Assembly (NCBI RefSeq): GCF_963576675.1
Contig: NC_088910.1
Location: 101,460,807 to 101,524,806, forward strand
Reading direction: 5' to 3'
Origin: Euphorbia lathyris
Taxonomy: Eukaryota; Streptophyta; Magnoliopsida; Malpighiales; Euphorbiaceae
DNA: 64,000 nucleotides
Shown here one piece after another: positions 10,403-21,376 of this stretch. Position 1 is the stretch's first letter. Each line of letters opens with the position of its first letter. A program made the translations under genes and the position numbers. Under the pieces are notes generated by a model. That model did not search any database and was not told where the DNA came from. It worked only from the letters and a program-made list of their open reading frames with translations.

Positions 10403-11680
10403 ATGGCGGAACCATACTTCTCCCCTCTGGATGAACACGTGGATATTCGAGTTCTCTTCAATCCAAAATACCGGGTGGCTCCTCCTCCGGCGTCCGCAAT
10501 CCCGAAGCCCGCTCCGACGAAAGCTTCATATTCCTCTGTTCTTGCAAAAAATTCGACTATGACCACAGAATCGGCGGCAACTGTCTCGGATTTTGGGGGT
10601 ATTCGATCGGTTAAGATCTCCCAAGCAGCCTATGATCGTCGTCTAGCCCTTTGCGAACACTCGCTTATTGGCCGCCTTATTCTCTCAAAAGGAGACGCCC
10701 CTAGAAAGGTTGGGGATTTGAAACAGGTACTGACATCTATTTGGGGACTTAAGGACCCTTGGAGATTGATCTCAATTGGCAGAGGCTTTTATCAGGTTAT
10801 TCTTCCCTCTATGGAAGCTAAGGCTTCGGCCCTCAGTAGAGGGATTATCAATGTCAAGCCGGGTACCTTCCGTCTTCAGCTATGGAAGGCGGATTTTGAT
10901 CCGTTTGCGGAAAAATCAACTCATGCAAAGGTTTGGACTCGTTTATATGCTTTACCCTGGGAATACTGGGATCCACAAATCTTATCTGACATTGCCCGCG
11001 GGTTAGGAGGGCTCATTCGCCTAGATAAAGCCACTCTGGAGGGAGACTTTGGTCACTACGCTAGGATGTTAGTAGACATTGATCTGGATTCTGAACTACC
11101 TACTACTCTGGGTATTGAGCGAGAAGGGAAACAATTCTGGATAGAGGTTGTTTACGAGAAGCTTCCCAACTTCTGTAAAATTTGTTCGAACATAGGGCAC
11201 TTGGCCTATGAATGCAAAAAAAACTTGAAGCCTGAGCCAAAATTGAAGTTTGTAGCTGATCAGCAAAAAATAAGGCCCTCTTCTCCCAAGCCTAGGGGAC
11301 AGCATAAGGAAATCGAAGAGGGGGCGGATAAAGCCTGGGTTGCGGTATCAGTTAGCACCAGTAAGGAGGTTCATGTCCCAATTGCGCAACTTGTGCACTC
11401 ATCACCAGATGAAGGGGATATGACAGACAGCCCGGTGGGGGCTGGAAAAGACCAGGATTTAGAGGACGAGGTGCTTGAGCGACCACTTTCTCCTGGCAAC
11501 TCAAATATTAGCAAGCTCAAGGATCCCGCCTTAAGCTCGAACAATAGCTGGGCAGACGAAATGGAGGATGAAAACCAGTCCTGGGAAACAGCGACATCTA
11601 ATAAAAAAGGTGGTCAGCGCACAAAGAGTCAGTCAACCCGGGTAAAGCGGGTCAGCAAACCCCCATTACGTTTCTCATGA
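10403..11680 (+). CDS. LINE ORF1: gag-like RNA-binding protein with DUF4283 and CCHC zinc knuckle
   Basis: The frame is uninterrupted for 425 residues. Residues about 75-240 match the DUF4283 type found in plant LINE ORF1 proteins (for example LCEHSLIGRLI and WTRLYALPWEYWDPQIL). A CCHC zinc knuckle follows with C258, C261, H266 and C271. The C-terminal 130 residues are acidic and Ser/Lys-rich and probably disordered. The protein is expected to coat LINE RNA and bring it to the target. The stop codon overlaps the ORF2 start as ATGA at 11677-11680, so ORF2 would be made by termination-reinitiation. It is intact here, in contrast to ORF2. Confidence 0.88.
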   Translation: MAEPYFSPLDEHVDIRVLFNPKYRVAPPPASAIPKPAPTKASYSSVLAKNSTMTTESAATVSDFGGIRSVKISQAAYDRRLALCEHSLIGRLILSKGDAPRKVGDLKQVLTSIWGLKDPWRLISIGRGFYQVILPSMEAKASALSRGIINVKPGTFRLQLWKADFDPFAEKSTHAKVWTRLYALPWEYWDPQILSDIARGLGGLIRLDKATLEGDFGHYARMLVDIDLDSELPTTLGIEREGKQFWIEVVYEKLPNFCKICSNIGHLAYECKKNLKPEPKLKFVADQQKIRPSSPKPRGQHKEIEEGADKAWVAVSVSTSKEVHVPIAQLVHSSPDEGDMTDSPVGAGKDQDLEDEVLERPLSPGNSNISKLKDPALSSNNSWADEMEDENQSWETATSNKKGGQRTKSQSTRVKRVSKPPLRFS

Positions 11681-14600
11681 AAGTTCTATTCTGGAACTGC
11701 AGGGGTATCTTCAATCCAGGTACCCAAAGCTATCTTTTTAGTTTATGTCAGAAACATAAACCGGATTTTTTGTGCATTGCAGAACCCATGTGTGATATAG
11801 ATACTATTAATCATAGATTTTGGGATAGATTGGGTATGACTTTCATTGCCTCAAATTTGCGAGAAAGAAAGACTCTTTGGCTTTTTAAGGCCAGCTCGGT
11901 TACTTATCACACCGACATTCACACTAGGCATGAACAGTTCATCCTCATTACTTGCCTTATTCAGAACAAGCTTCAGTTTCTTTGCTTTATCTATGGTAGT
12001 GTTTGGGCGAATAGAAGAATAACGCTTTTTGATGAGTTAAATCAGTTGCAGATCAGTCACCCGGGCATGTGGTTACTGGTGGGAGATTTCAATGCCATCC
12101 TAGGGGCGCATGAAAAAACAGGTAATCCTCCTCCTCCGCGGCCGTGTCGGGAGTTCAGGGGTTTCCTTGATGATGGGGAATGGAGGGAAGTGCAGACTTC
12201 CGGTTCCTTCTATACATGGACTAACGGCAGACAGGCTAGTGCCAGAGTAGACAGTAAGCTTGACAGAGCAGTGGTTTCGGAAGATTTTGCTGATTATTGG
12301 ACAGTGAACTGCACGGTCTTAACCCGTCATCAGTCAGATCATCATCCCTTGCTGATTCGATTTTATCAAAAGAATAACGGGAAAGCTCGCTTCCGTTTTC
12401 AGTCAATGTGGATCACTCATCCTACTCTCAGGGAAGTAATTAGTGAGTTTTGGAACGATATCCATCCAAATCTTGGCCCGATGCAGACATTGAGCTATAA
12501 ACTAAAGGGGCTGCGTGCGGTTCTTAGAGCTTGGAACAAGGAATGTTTTGGGCATCTTGATACTAACATTGCAAACAGTGAAGCCAAATTACAAGAGATT
12601 CAGCTTGCCATCTCGTCTGGGGGGTTCACTGCTGAGCTGCAGGCGCATGAATCTGAAGCTCACGCTACCTTGGACACGCATCTGTTACAAAAGGAGACTT
12701 ATCTCAAAGAGAAGAGTAGAGTTAATTGGTTGGCTTTGGGTGACCGGAACAGCAGGTTTTTCCACCGTATGGCCAATCAGATTAAATCCAGGGCTGGGAT
12801 TCAGGCCATGCTTATTGACGATAATATTTGCACGGATGAGGCTGAAATTGCTGATCATATTACAGCCTATTATGCACAGCTGTTTGCCAACCCGGTAGGG
12901 AGCCTGCCGGATCTGTCGAATATCAAAGAGGTTATTCCGAATTTAGCTACGCTGATATGAATCTGTTAGGGATTAAAGCTAGTTAATCAACTGTAGCGCA
13001 GCGGAATTGCGGTTTAAAATTTATTTCTAATCCCTTTAGTTTGATCTTTGTCTGTTAACTATTGATTGAATAAAACCTTTTGGGATCCGTTTAAGGATAT
13101 AAACATACCCGGACTGTCTCTTCTAGAGACGGCTGAAGAATCCACAAAGTAGTATGATCTCCGTAGTCAGGTGCACGAACAGCTATCGAGCCAGAACCGG
13201 TGCTAGCCGAAGAACAAAGAAGAACTGGAGAGATAATGAAATTTGCCAAACAAATTCCACTTTCTCAAAACATGTTTCTACCGCAATTTACTTTTGTGAT
13301 TTTTTCAATCTACATTTAGATGGTGGCCGAACATGTATACGGTTAATTTGATTGTTTTAGGTTTTAGGCTTTTATTATATATAGTGTAGTTATTCCTAAA
13401 CCTAATTGGTTTAGGGTTAATTGGTTAATTACAAAACTAATCTAATCCTAACATAATCACTTAAATAAATACCAATAGTATTTATTATATGCAATTAGTT
13501 ATAATTAGATTAAATTTAATTACCCCAATTAAATAAATAACACTAATTAATAAATTGACATATTAGTTTGATTAATTATTCACGAATGCAATTTCATTAA
13601 TTTACAAATTAATTAATTATATCCCGTAAACTAATTAACCAATTAAATACTCAACGCCTAAATCCATTAATCAATTACATTGATACAAAGTATCAATTAA
13701 TCAATTAATTAACCACCAATTAATTACCTTGACATTTTACTGTCAACCAATTAATTAATCTCATCTCTCCAGTGTATCGTTCTATAAATTCTAACTCAGA
13801 TGTTCAATGTGCACGATCCTATGGGACTGTCCTTAGCTAGCAGTGGGCTCACGGCCCACAGACAGTAAGTGGGTTCTAGCAAACCATTACTGCCCCTAAC
13901 CAATACAGCTATTTCAGCAGTCTAAAGATGCAGAGACCCTGTAGTTATCTCTTAACTTCTTTTACCATTTGATATCGATATTATAAACTAGAGGCATGGC
14001 GACTGTCATCCTCTCTGATGTTTATGATATTTCTTGATCTTAAGTAGATTGATGAAACAGATAAGTAAACTACTTATCAGGGTGTGGCCACACACTTATC
14101 AATCTCACTTATCAAGTGGCCTGTGATATCATCTCACTATTACATGAGTGGTAATTCCATCACTTCAATATCAATACCAATGTGTTCACATGTTCACCCA
14201 ATCATACCCGTATTTAGCATCCTGTTACTGACTTGTTAGGCGTATGTCAAAGTGAACCGGATCCCATATTGATATTATAATGAAATCTGGTCTGAAGACA
14301 GTTAGAGTTCTACTTAAGAAAACTAATGACACAACCACCATGTAGTTTTCTCGAGCGAATCGATCCAGTCACATGTATACAACATGTACCCATATTCACA
14401 ACTGACTTATCAAGTGCTATGGCTAGTATCAATTACTACCATACAGTCGTCGAATATACAAGTCTGTGGTCCTGATCATTCCCATGATAGAATAGACTTG
14501 GGATACGGTTTTACGATTATCAATCAATGGATTCTCTATTCATATTATAGCACAAGATATAAATGAACTAGATTAATGCCTTTATTAATGTGACACAAAT

Positions 14601-17468
14601 ACATATTATAAGAACCAATGCCTATGAACTAGGACACACCAACATTTGTCTCTAATCAGTCCGCCGTCGTATGCGGATATTAAAGAAACTGTGATGAACA
14701 TGGATGCTTCAAGCGCGCCAGGTCCAGATGGGTTCACTGGTATCTTCTTTCAAACATTCTGGGAGACGGTTGGCCCGGATGTCTGTCGCGTGGTACTCAA
14801 TTTTTCCACACTGGTTTTATCTCAACAGGGTTGAATTCGAGTATTATGGCTTTAATCCCGAAGTCGGACGGGGCCCTCAGAATTGATCAGTTCAGACCGA
14901 TTGTCATGAGTAACTTCGTTTTCAAGATTATCTCGAAGCTTCTGGCTGACAGGTTGTCTCAGGTGGCTAAAGAAATTGTTTCGCAGAACCAATTTGGCTT
15001 TATTAAGGGCCGCAGCATTCACCAATGCATCGCGGTTGCCTCGGAGGGCGTTAACTCCTTACAGAAAAAGTGTTTTGGTGGTAACTTGAGCATGAAAATT
15101 GACATTACCAAAGCTTTTGACACCATGGACTGGAACTTTCTCCTTGAAGTCCTGGATTCGTTTGGCTTCAACCTTCAGTTCAGAGATTGGATCCTCAACA
15201 TTTTATCTTCAGCCAGAATTTCGATCATGACACCGGCGGGGGTCTCTGGTTAATTTGGTTGTTCGCGTGGAGTGCGCCAAGGGGATCCCCTCTCCCCAAT
15301 CTTATTCAGCCTCACGGAAGACTACCTCAGTCGCCTCTTATCCAAGCGGTGCGACTCAGGCATGCTGGTTCCCGTCACTTATTCGGCCACATCTCACTTG
15401 CCTACCCATCTTCTGTACGCAGATGACATCCTTTTGTTCTGTAAAGTGACCGTTGCAAATGTCAGGCTCATTAAAGAAATTTTTGAGCATTACGGCACCC
15501 TGTCTGGGCAAAGGGTTAGTTGGAATAAATCTGAACTTTTTGTTGGTAAGCATATCACTCCGCGAAGAAGCGCGAGATTAGCTGAGATTTCTGGTATCCG
15601 GTTGGGGAGTTTACCATTCATGTATCTTGGCGTGCCACTGTTCTGCGGTGCCCCGAGGTTAGCTCACCTCAAGAATCTGGCGGACAAAACTGCCAATGTG
15701 TTTTCCAAGTGGAAGGGTAGTGCTCTCTCAATGGCGGGTCGGTTGTTGCTAATTAAAACTGTGGTTAGTAGCTCTCTTATTCACTCAATGATTATTTACA
15801 AATGGCCACGGACACTTCTGAAAGGGCTTACCAAAAAGATGAAGAACTTTATTTGGTCTGGCTCCACGGGTGACAGGAAATTAATCACCCCCTCTTGGGA
15901 CCTCTGCAACAAGCCTATGTCTGATGGGGGTCTGGGGTTGAAGAATCTAGACTTATTGAATTTAACCTTGACAGGTAAAATTGCATGGGGGAGTCCTCGC
16001 TGAATCTTCTTTATGCTTCAATCTCCTTCGCTCCAGATTTCTGAACCGTGCTGGTCTTACAAGGAAGATCTCGTTATCCTCAATTTGGAGTTCGATTAGG
16101 TTAGCCTATGATAAGCTAAGGCAACATTGCAAATGGTTTGTGGGATGCAATTCACGTCTTAATTTCTGGAATTCTGAATGGCTGAATCCGACGGTGGCGG
16201 ATAGACTCGGCTTAACCCACTCGGAGAGAGTTCAATGGGAAGAGGATATCCATCAGTTCTGTGTCCTTCATAATTGGCCTGACCTCCCAAGCCTACCCCC
16301 GGAGATCAGGTATGCGGTTCTATCCATCAGTATTAGTCGGGAAGCCGGCGACACCTGTGTTTGGAAACCTTCGGCAAATGGTCGGTTCTCGGTTAGCTTG
16401 TTTTATAAATGGCTGCAGCCTCCTCCGCGAACTCATCCTATCAGCGCCATTTGGAAGCTGCACATCCATTCATCTCATTCGATGGTCGCTTGGAGGGCTT
16501 TTCATCACAAAATTCCGATGCACAACGAGCTGCAAAGGAGGGGCGTTTATTTGGCGTCGTGTTGTGTTCTATGTTTGGCTAGTACGGAATCAACTGACCA
16601 TTTATTTGTTTCTTGTACTTTTGTGAAATGTCTCTGGCAGGCTATTGAAAGTCTCTTTGGTAGAAGGCTCCCCGAAACAAGCAACATTGGTAATCTGATT
16701 GTTCAGGCCTTGCATCTCAATTTCAGCTCTCAGCTTCGGGCCTTGTGGCAGTAGTCTATCGTTCATGTTATCTGGACGGTTTGGAAGATGAGAAACGCAG
16801 CTATTCATGACGGAACCCCTCCTTCGATCTCTTTGGCTCTCAGGTTCCTCTGGTCGCAGTTAAGGCAAGTAAACGGACTCAACAACGGTACAACGTGGAA
16901 TTCGGTAACTGAACTGTCAATCCTTGCAAACCTTTACATCACGCCTAGGTCCCATCGTGCTCCCAAAATCCTTCCAGTCAGATGGCAGCGGCCTCCTCTA
17001 GGCTGGACTAAAGCGAACACAGACGCGTCGGTGTCAAACGGCACTTCGGGCTATGGCGGGATTTTCAGGAACGCAGTAGGCCTCCCGATCGGAGCTTTCG
17101 CTGCTGCTTCTGATCTGCCGCTTGCACATCTGGCCGAGCTGAAAGCGGCAATGTAGGCTATCGTCTTCGCTAGGGACAACAGATTTAATCCGCTTTGGAT
17201 AGAAAGCGATTCAACCTATGTGGTAAGGCAGATCCGTCATCGTGTGAAGGAAGTCCCTTGGATCTTAAGAGAAGACTGTCTTGAGAATCTAAGGCAAATG
17301 CAAGTCGTAGTGTCCCATATCTTTCGTGAGGGCAATAAAGTTGCAGACTGTCTAGCCAATTTGGGAAGGGTCAGTCAAACGCTTCAATGGTGGCAAAATG
17401 CCCCTCCAGCTTGTTCAGAATTTATTTGTGAGAATGTTAACGACCGTACTGTTTATCGGTTTGTTTAG
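11677..17468 (+). pseudogene. LINE ORF2 (endonuclease, reverse transcriptase, RNase H), disrupted
   Basis: Segment 11677-12960 is the AP-type endonuclease with WNCRG near the start, GDFNA in the middle and SDHHPLL at the end of the domain, followed by the linker to the polymerase. The reverse transcriptase continues after the LTR insert: APGPDGF (from about 14719), ALIPKSDG, then FIKGRSIHQ, DITKAFDTMDW, RQGDPLSP and the catalytic YADD at 15416-15427. A zinc-binding domain follows (WRAFHHKIPMHNELQRRGV, then Cys/His residues), then RNase H with its acidic residues in NTDAS, AELKA, ESDST and the final EGNKVADCLA. Lesions are a frameshift and stop near 12950-12960, the 1.68-kb LTR insert, a frameshift near 14830, an in-frame stop at 15251-15253, a frameshift near 15980, and stops at 16752-16754 and 17154-17156. 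It cannot make a full protein. Confidence 0.9.
12964..14644 (-). mobile_element. Solo long LTR of a Copia retrotransposon
   Basis: Read on the minus strand it begins TGTTGGTGTGTCCTAG and ends CTTTAATCCCTAACA, giving TGTT...AACA termini. Length is 1681 bp. Near its 3' end it shares ATTCCGCTGC with the LTR at 40494-42562, and the two starts are alike (TGTTGG.. then GTGTCCTA). The long LTR with these ends suggests an Angela/BARE-like lineage (inference). The flanks do not show a 5-bp duplication: GAATC on the left, TTTGT on the right. No internal domain is present, so this is a solo LTR. The short frames within it are not genes. Confidence 0.8.
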
Positions 17469-17629
17469 CTTTGGTTTCGTTTCTTTTGTTAACTCTTTCT
17501 TTTCCTTTTAATAAAGCAGGTTCGAGGTTCTCAGGGTCGCAACGGGTGCCAACCTAGTTGGGATTCTCTGTCCTGTTTCCTCCTCCTAGTTCTAATAAAA
17601 AAAAAAGATGCATAATTTTTTTGAAACGG

Positions 17630-17815
17630 ATATACAATTAGTGTAGAATAACGAACAAAATGTGTATAATGATGTTTAAAATTGACCAAACTTGTCAATA
17701 AAGAGGTAAAATTGCTAATGTCTGTCAACATTATGGGCAAAATTGCACAATTTTAGACTTTAGGAGTAAAATTGCTCCTGTATGTAAACATTAGCGGATC
17801 TTTTCACCATATTTT
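17630..17815. repeat. Dispersed repeat with TAAAATTGC / CAAAATTGCAC phrases
   Basis: It contains AATTGACCAAACTTGTCAAT, GGTAAAATTGCTAATG and GGAGTAAAATTGCTCC. The same wording recurs at 46540-47030 and 55145-55310. These look like the ends or arms of an old Mutator-like foldback family. Confidence 0.5.
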
Positions 17816-18562
17816 TTTAAACATGTTGAAGTAGCATTTAATTTTTTTTTTTTTTTGCCCATAGTCTAGCCCCTTCAACCTTTAGCTCGTGGCTCCGCCA
17901 AGAATGGAGTGATATATCTGTTGGATTCTGTCAAGGACTGATTCTGAATTTTACCAATTAAAGATTTGTTGGAAAATTATCTGTTTGGTCCTTGTAGTTT
18001 TATTATTCTTCAATTTGGCCAATAATAGATGACTTGTCCTTTGATTTGTTGATGTGAAGAGCTTACAGGATTGTAGTTAACTTGAACATCGACTGACTTT
18101 ATCAAATTAGTCTTCATAGTGTCACATCTCTAAGTTAACTCGAAGAATAGAATCAAATGATAAATAAAAAAGTATTGTATCAAATGAATTTCCCTAATAT
18201 CATTTCTTAACATAAAATCAACTTGTATAAATAGTTTAGGGAAAGATTTGATGTGTACATAAACCAATTAAGTATAATATTCAACATTATTTTGGAGGAG
18301 TTAATATCAACATATTTAATTACTCTTCACTTTAATAAAAAAATATATACATGAGAATTTTTCGTAAGCTCGTAATTGCACATACAAAGAATTATGCGTT
18401 TTTAGCTTTTTGATATCCATATTCTTAATTTTTTATAAGCTCAATTCTTATGCCATAGGATTTTAGAAACACAATTGGTATTTTACAGAATACAGATCAT
18501 GCATGTTAGAAAAATACATTTTTCAAAGCTTTATCTTTCACGATGATATGCCACACAAGAAT
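17816..18562. other. AT-rich stretch, nothing recognised
   Basis: It has a poly(T) run at 17840-17855 and otherwise no supported feature. Confidence 0.4.
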
Positions 18563-18733
18563 TTTCACATGCATCTTAATGAGCAAGTGAATTTGCTCAT
18601 TCGCTGTTAGATATAGGCGTATTAAATCTAAGCTTCAGGATGCTTTGAATCACCACCTTAGAATTCTAATAAGCATAGATCTAATGGTGAATGAGCAAAT
18701 TCTACATGCTCATTAAGGTGCATGTGATCAAAA
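18563..18733. mobile_element. Small MITE (TTTTCACATGC family), copy 1
   Basis: The left end (TTTTCACATGCATCTTAATG) and the inverted right end (TTTTGATCACATGCACCTTA) are terminal inverted repeats, and the inner arms repeat GAATTTGCTCATTC. The same family occurs at 23997-24175 and 36040-36150. It is about 170 bp and non-coding. Confidence 0.65.
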
Positions 18734-19294
18734 TTGGACATCATTCATAATGTTGATCAATAAGTTTATATTTAAAAAACTATATTTTATTTAAAAGCAT
18801 TTTGAAATAGTTGACATAAAAAACAGAATATTCATTCTGCATAAGGATTAACTCAAGCAGATTTTTTGGCAAATACTGAGCAAATTTTTGCAATTTCTGA
18901 TAAGTGACAAATCTATTAAAATCATAATGAGTACAATTTTTTAATTTTTGTTTTGGTCCATATATTTATTTATTTTACATGTGATTAATTTTTGATTTGG
19001 TTAAAGTAGTTGATTTTAATTACTTTTTTTTCATTTAATTAATTTATTAAGACAGAACATGTTATATCGTTAAAAATAATCCAAGACTCTAAATTTATTA
19101 TCTATTTTAAACTAAACAGACACAAAGAGAACTAGATGTATCATTCTCTTTCCAGAATAAAAAACAAAAGGATCCTGAATCATTCCATTCCTTTTTCATA
19201 GTTTCCTTTTATAAATTCTATCATGTAACTAATACGCGAACCAAACATCACCTTAAGATAATAAATGTATCAAACATGACATGGTTTTTTTTAT
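18734..19294. other. AT-rich stretch, nothing recognised
   Basis: No gene, RNA gene or bounded repeat is seen. Confidence 0.4.
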
Positions 19295-19303
19295 TATTTT
19301 TTA

Positions 19304-20056
19304 GGCAAAAAGCATCATGAGGCCCCCTGATCTTTCATTGTTTGGTGCATTAAGCCCTCGATCTTTTATTTAGACACATTGAGCCCCTGATCTTTCATCA
19401 TTTGGTGCATTAAGCCATCGATCTTTCATTTAGACACATCGAGCCCTTGATCTATCATATATGGGTGTATTAGGCCCTTCCATAAATCAATAAATATATA
19501 GGTTTATTAAGGGCATGTTTGGTGTGACAACAAATGATGTTCTAAAAATAACAAATTCTAAAATAAAAAATATATTATACAAATTAATAAAAATAATTTA
19601 AATAAAAAATAAAAAATAAAAAATTTATTGAACACAACAAAACCTTGTTTTTCGATAATTATGTTCTAAAAATAAAAATAATGTTAAAATTGAAGCACAT
19701 TTTGTGGAAATAAGAAGGTAATTTTATCAATAACAAGTAACTACAAACAACTGTTCATGAAAAAAGCTTTTCGTGAAAAGCTCCAAAATGCTGCCGTGTC
19801 CAGAGAAAATGCGAAACGCTGCAGTTATATAAACCTAACCAAACATGCCCTTAATAAACCTATATATTAATTAATTTATGGAAGGGCCTAATACACCCAT
19901 ATATGATAGATCAAGGGCTCAATGTGTCTAAATGAAAGATCGAGGGCTTAATGCACCAAATGATGAAAGATCAGGGGCTCAATGTGTCTAAATAAAAGAT
20001 CGAGGGCTTAATGCACCAAATAATGAAAGATCAGGGGCCTCAGGATGCTTTTGGCC
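19304..20056. mobile_element. Mutator-like foldback element with 9-bp duplication
   Basis: The termini are GGCAAAAAGCATCATGAGGC and, inverted, GGCCAAAAGCATCCTGAGGC. Arms of about 215 bp are near-perfect inverted copies, each with three CCCTGATCTTTCAT / TTTAGACACAT.GAG units. A perfect 9-bp direct repeat, tatttttta, flanks the element (19295-19303 and 20057-20065), diagnostic of Mutator-like transposition. The core (19505-19860) is itself bounded by GGGCATGTTTGGT and its inverse, and may be an older nested MITE. It has no coding capacity. Confidence 0.85.
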
Positions 20057-20065
20057 TATTTTTTA

Positions 20066-20570
20066 CACTGGAAGGCTAAAGATAATAAATGTAACCAACA
20101 TAACTTTTTTTTTTTTTTTTAAGACAAACATAACTTAATTATACCGGAAATTGCATTGCATTAATCATATAAATATTAGAATTGTATATGAATTTAGTTT
20201 TTATTTTTTCAAAAAATCAATTTAGTTGTTAAACCCACTATTTTAATAGTAGTAAGATAAAACACGAAATAAATAAGGACGGTGAGACATTTAATGCAAG
20301 GGTGGAGCGAGTTAGTTAAGCAGTTGAAGAAAGTGGACCCACAAGCAAGAAAGTTAAATCTTTTGTTCAAATCAGTTAAAAATATTTTAATATTTTAATT
20401 TTAAATGGAAGGAAAAGTCTGATCTCTTCTTTTGCTTTGGTTTGTCTCACTACACGTGCTTTCCACTGACCACAGCACGTGACCCAAACCTGTGCCGCTT
20501 TGACAAATTTGCGCACAATGCGCTGTAAATCATTCCATTTCTCTTCCCACCAATCGAAACGGGTAATGAG
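20066..20570. other. Unassigned AT-rich stretch
   Basis: The minus-strand frame at 20376-20576 is short and has no recognisable domain. Nothing else is supported. Confidence 0.35.
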
Positions 20571-20577
20571 GCTCATA

Positions 20578-20653
20578 GTAAAAGTTTAGAAAATATTCTC
20601 AAAACATAGTAGAAGTTTAGAAAATATTCTCAAAACATAGTAAAAGTTCATTT
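20578..20653. repeat. Short tandem repeat, unit about 35 bp
   Basis: The phrase AGTTTAGAAAATATTCTC followed by AAAACATAGTA occurs twice in tandem, with a third partial copy (CATAGTAAAAGTT). Confidence 0.7.
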
Positions 20654-20693
20654 TCACTTAATAAAATTATTTAAATTTGATTTTAGGTGCGTT

Positions 20694-20853
20694 CTATGGT
20701 TACTTTGTTTTTGACAAAGTACCATTACTTGATTTGTTTTCACCATTGGATGATGGAGTATAAAATTAATCCAATGGTGAAAACACACAAAGTAAGACTT
20801 ACTTTATTAAAAACAAAGTAAGACTTACTTTGTTAAAAACAAAGTAAGCATAG
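20694..20853. mobile_element. Small foldback MITE (TTACTTTGTTTTT arms)
   Basis: The left arm reads TGGTTACTTTGTTTTTGACA and the right arm inverted reads TGCTTACTTTGTTTTTAACA. The middle is inverted too (TTTTCACCATTGG against CCAATGGTGAAAA). The right arm carries an extra tandem copy of an AAGTAAGACTTACTTT unit. It is non-coding. Confidence 0.6.
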
Positions 20854-21376
20854 CCGTTACCTTGATTTGGTTGGTGCCTTTAAATTTGATTTTGGTGCCT
20901 TCAATCGTTTCAGTTAGCTTTTACTGAAATTAGATCTGACAATTCATGTTGGAGTCGTGTTCATATTATTTTTAGATTCTTGTTAAAAAAAGAATAAATT
21001 AAAATTCAACTCAAAAATTTTCATATCACAATCGTATTAATTTATTCGGGTTAGTGTCGATTTCATATAATATTTTCGGATTACATGTGATTTTGTTATG
21101 CATATATCATAACTTTTAAAAATATAAGAAATATGATATTATTTTTAAATATTCAATGTCATTTTTAGATTAGAATATTAACATTAACCATCAAAAAGTC
21201 TGTTAATATTATATTAGGGGTCATGTAATGTATATAATAATTTGGGAGGTTCGAATCATATTTGCAAGTAATAATTATAATTTATTATCTTTATTAATAA
21301 AAGTTACATATAAAAATATGAAAGAATATATCAATTTCTACCAAAAAAAAAAAAGAATATACCAATAATTTTAAGA
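20854..21376. other. AT-rich stretch, nothing recognised
   Basis: Some of the text (TTTTGTGTCG and similar) hints at old repeats, but no ends could be defined. Confidence 0.35.

Larger units (their letters stand above)
10320..17606 (+). mobile_element. Nearly full-length plant LINE (non-LTR retrotransposon)
   Basis: The order is a GC-rich 5' region (GCCGCC repeats, 10340-10402), ORF1 (10403-11680), a broken ORF2 (11677-17468) with endonuclease, reverse transcriptase, zinc-binding and RNase H domains, a 3' UTR, and a terminal A tract (17597-17606) preceded by TTCTAAT. A Copia LTR at 12964-14644 interrupts it. The 5' end is uncertain; a weak direct repeat between about 10295-10320 and 17607-17634 could be a decayed target duplication. 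The 3' end matches the 51-bp stub at 6749-6799, so this family has been active at least twice here. Confidence 0.88.

Noticed and set aside
12964..14644. Short frames within the LTR (13154-13351, 14384-14566) as genes
   Set aside because: They lie entirely inside a non-coding LTR and have no recognisable domain.
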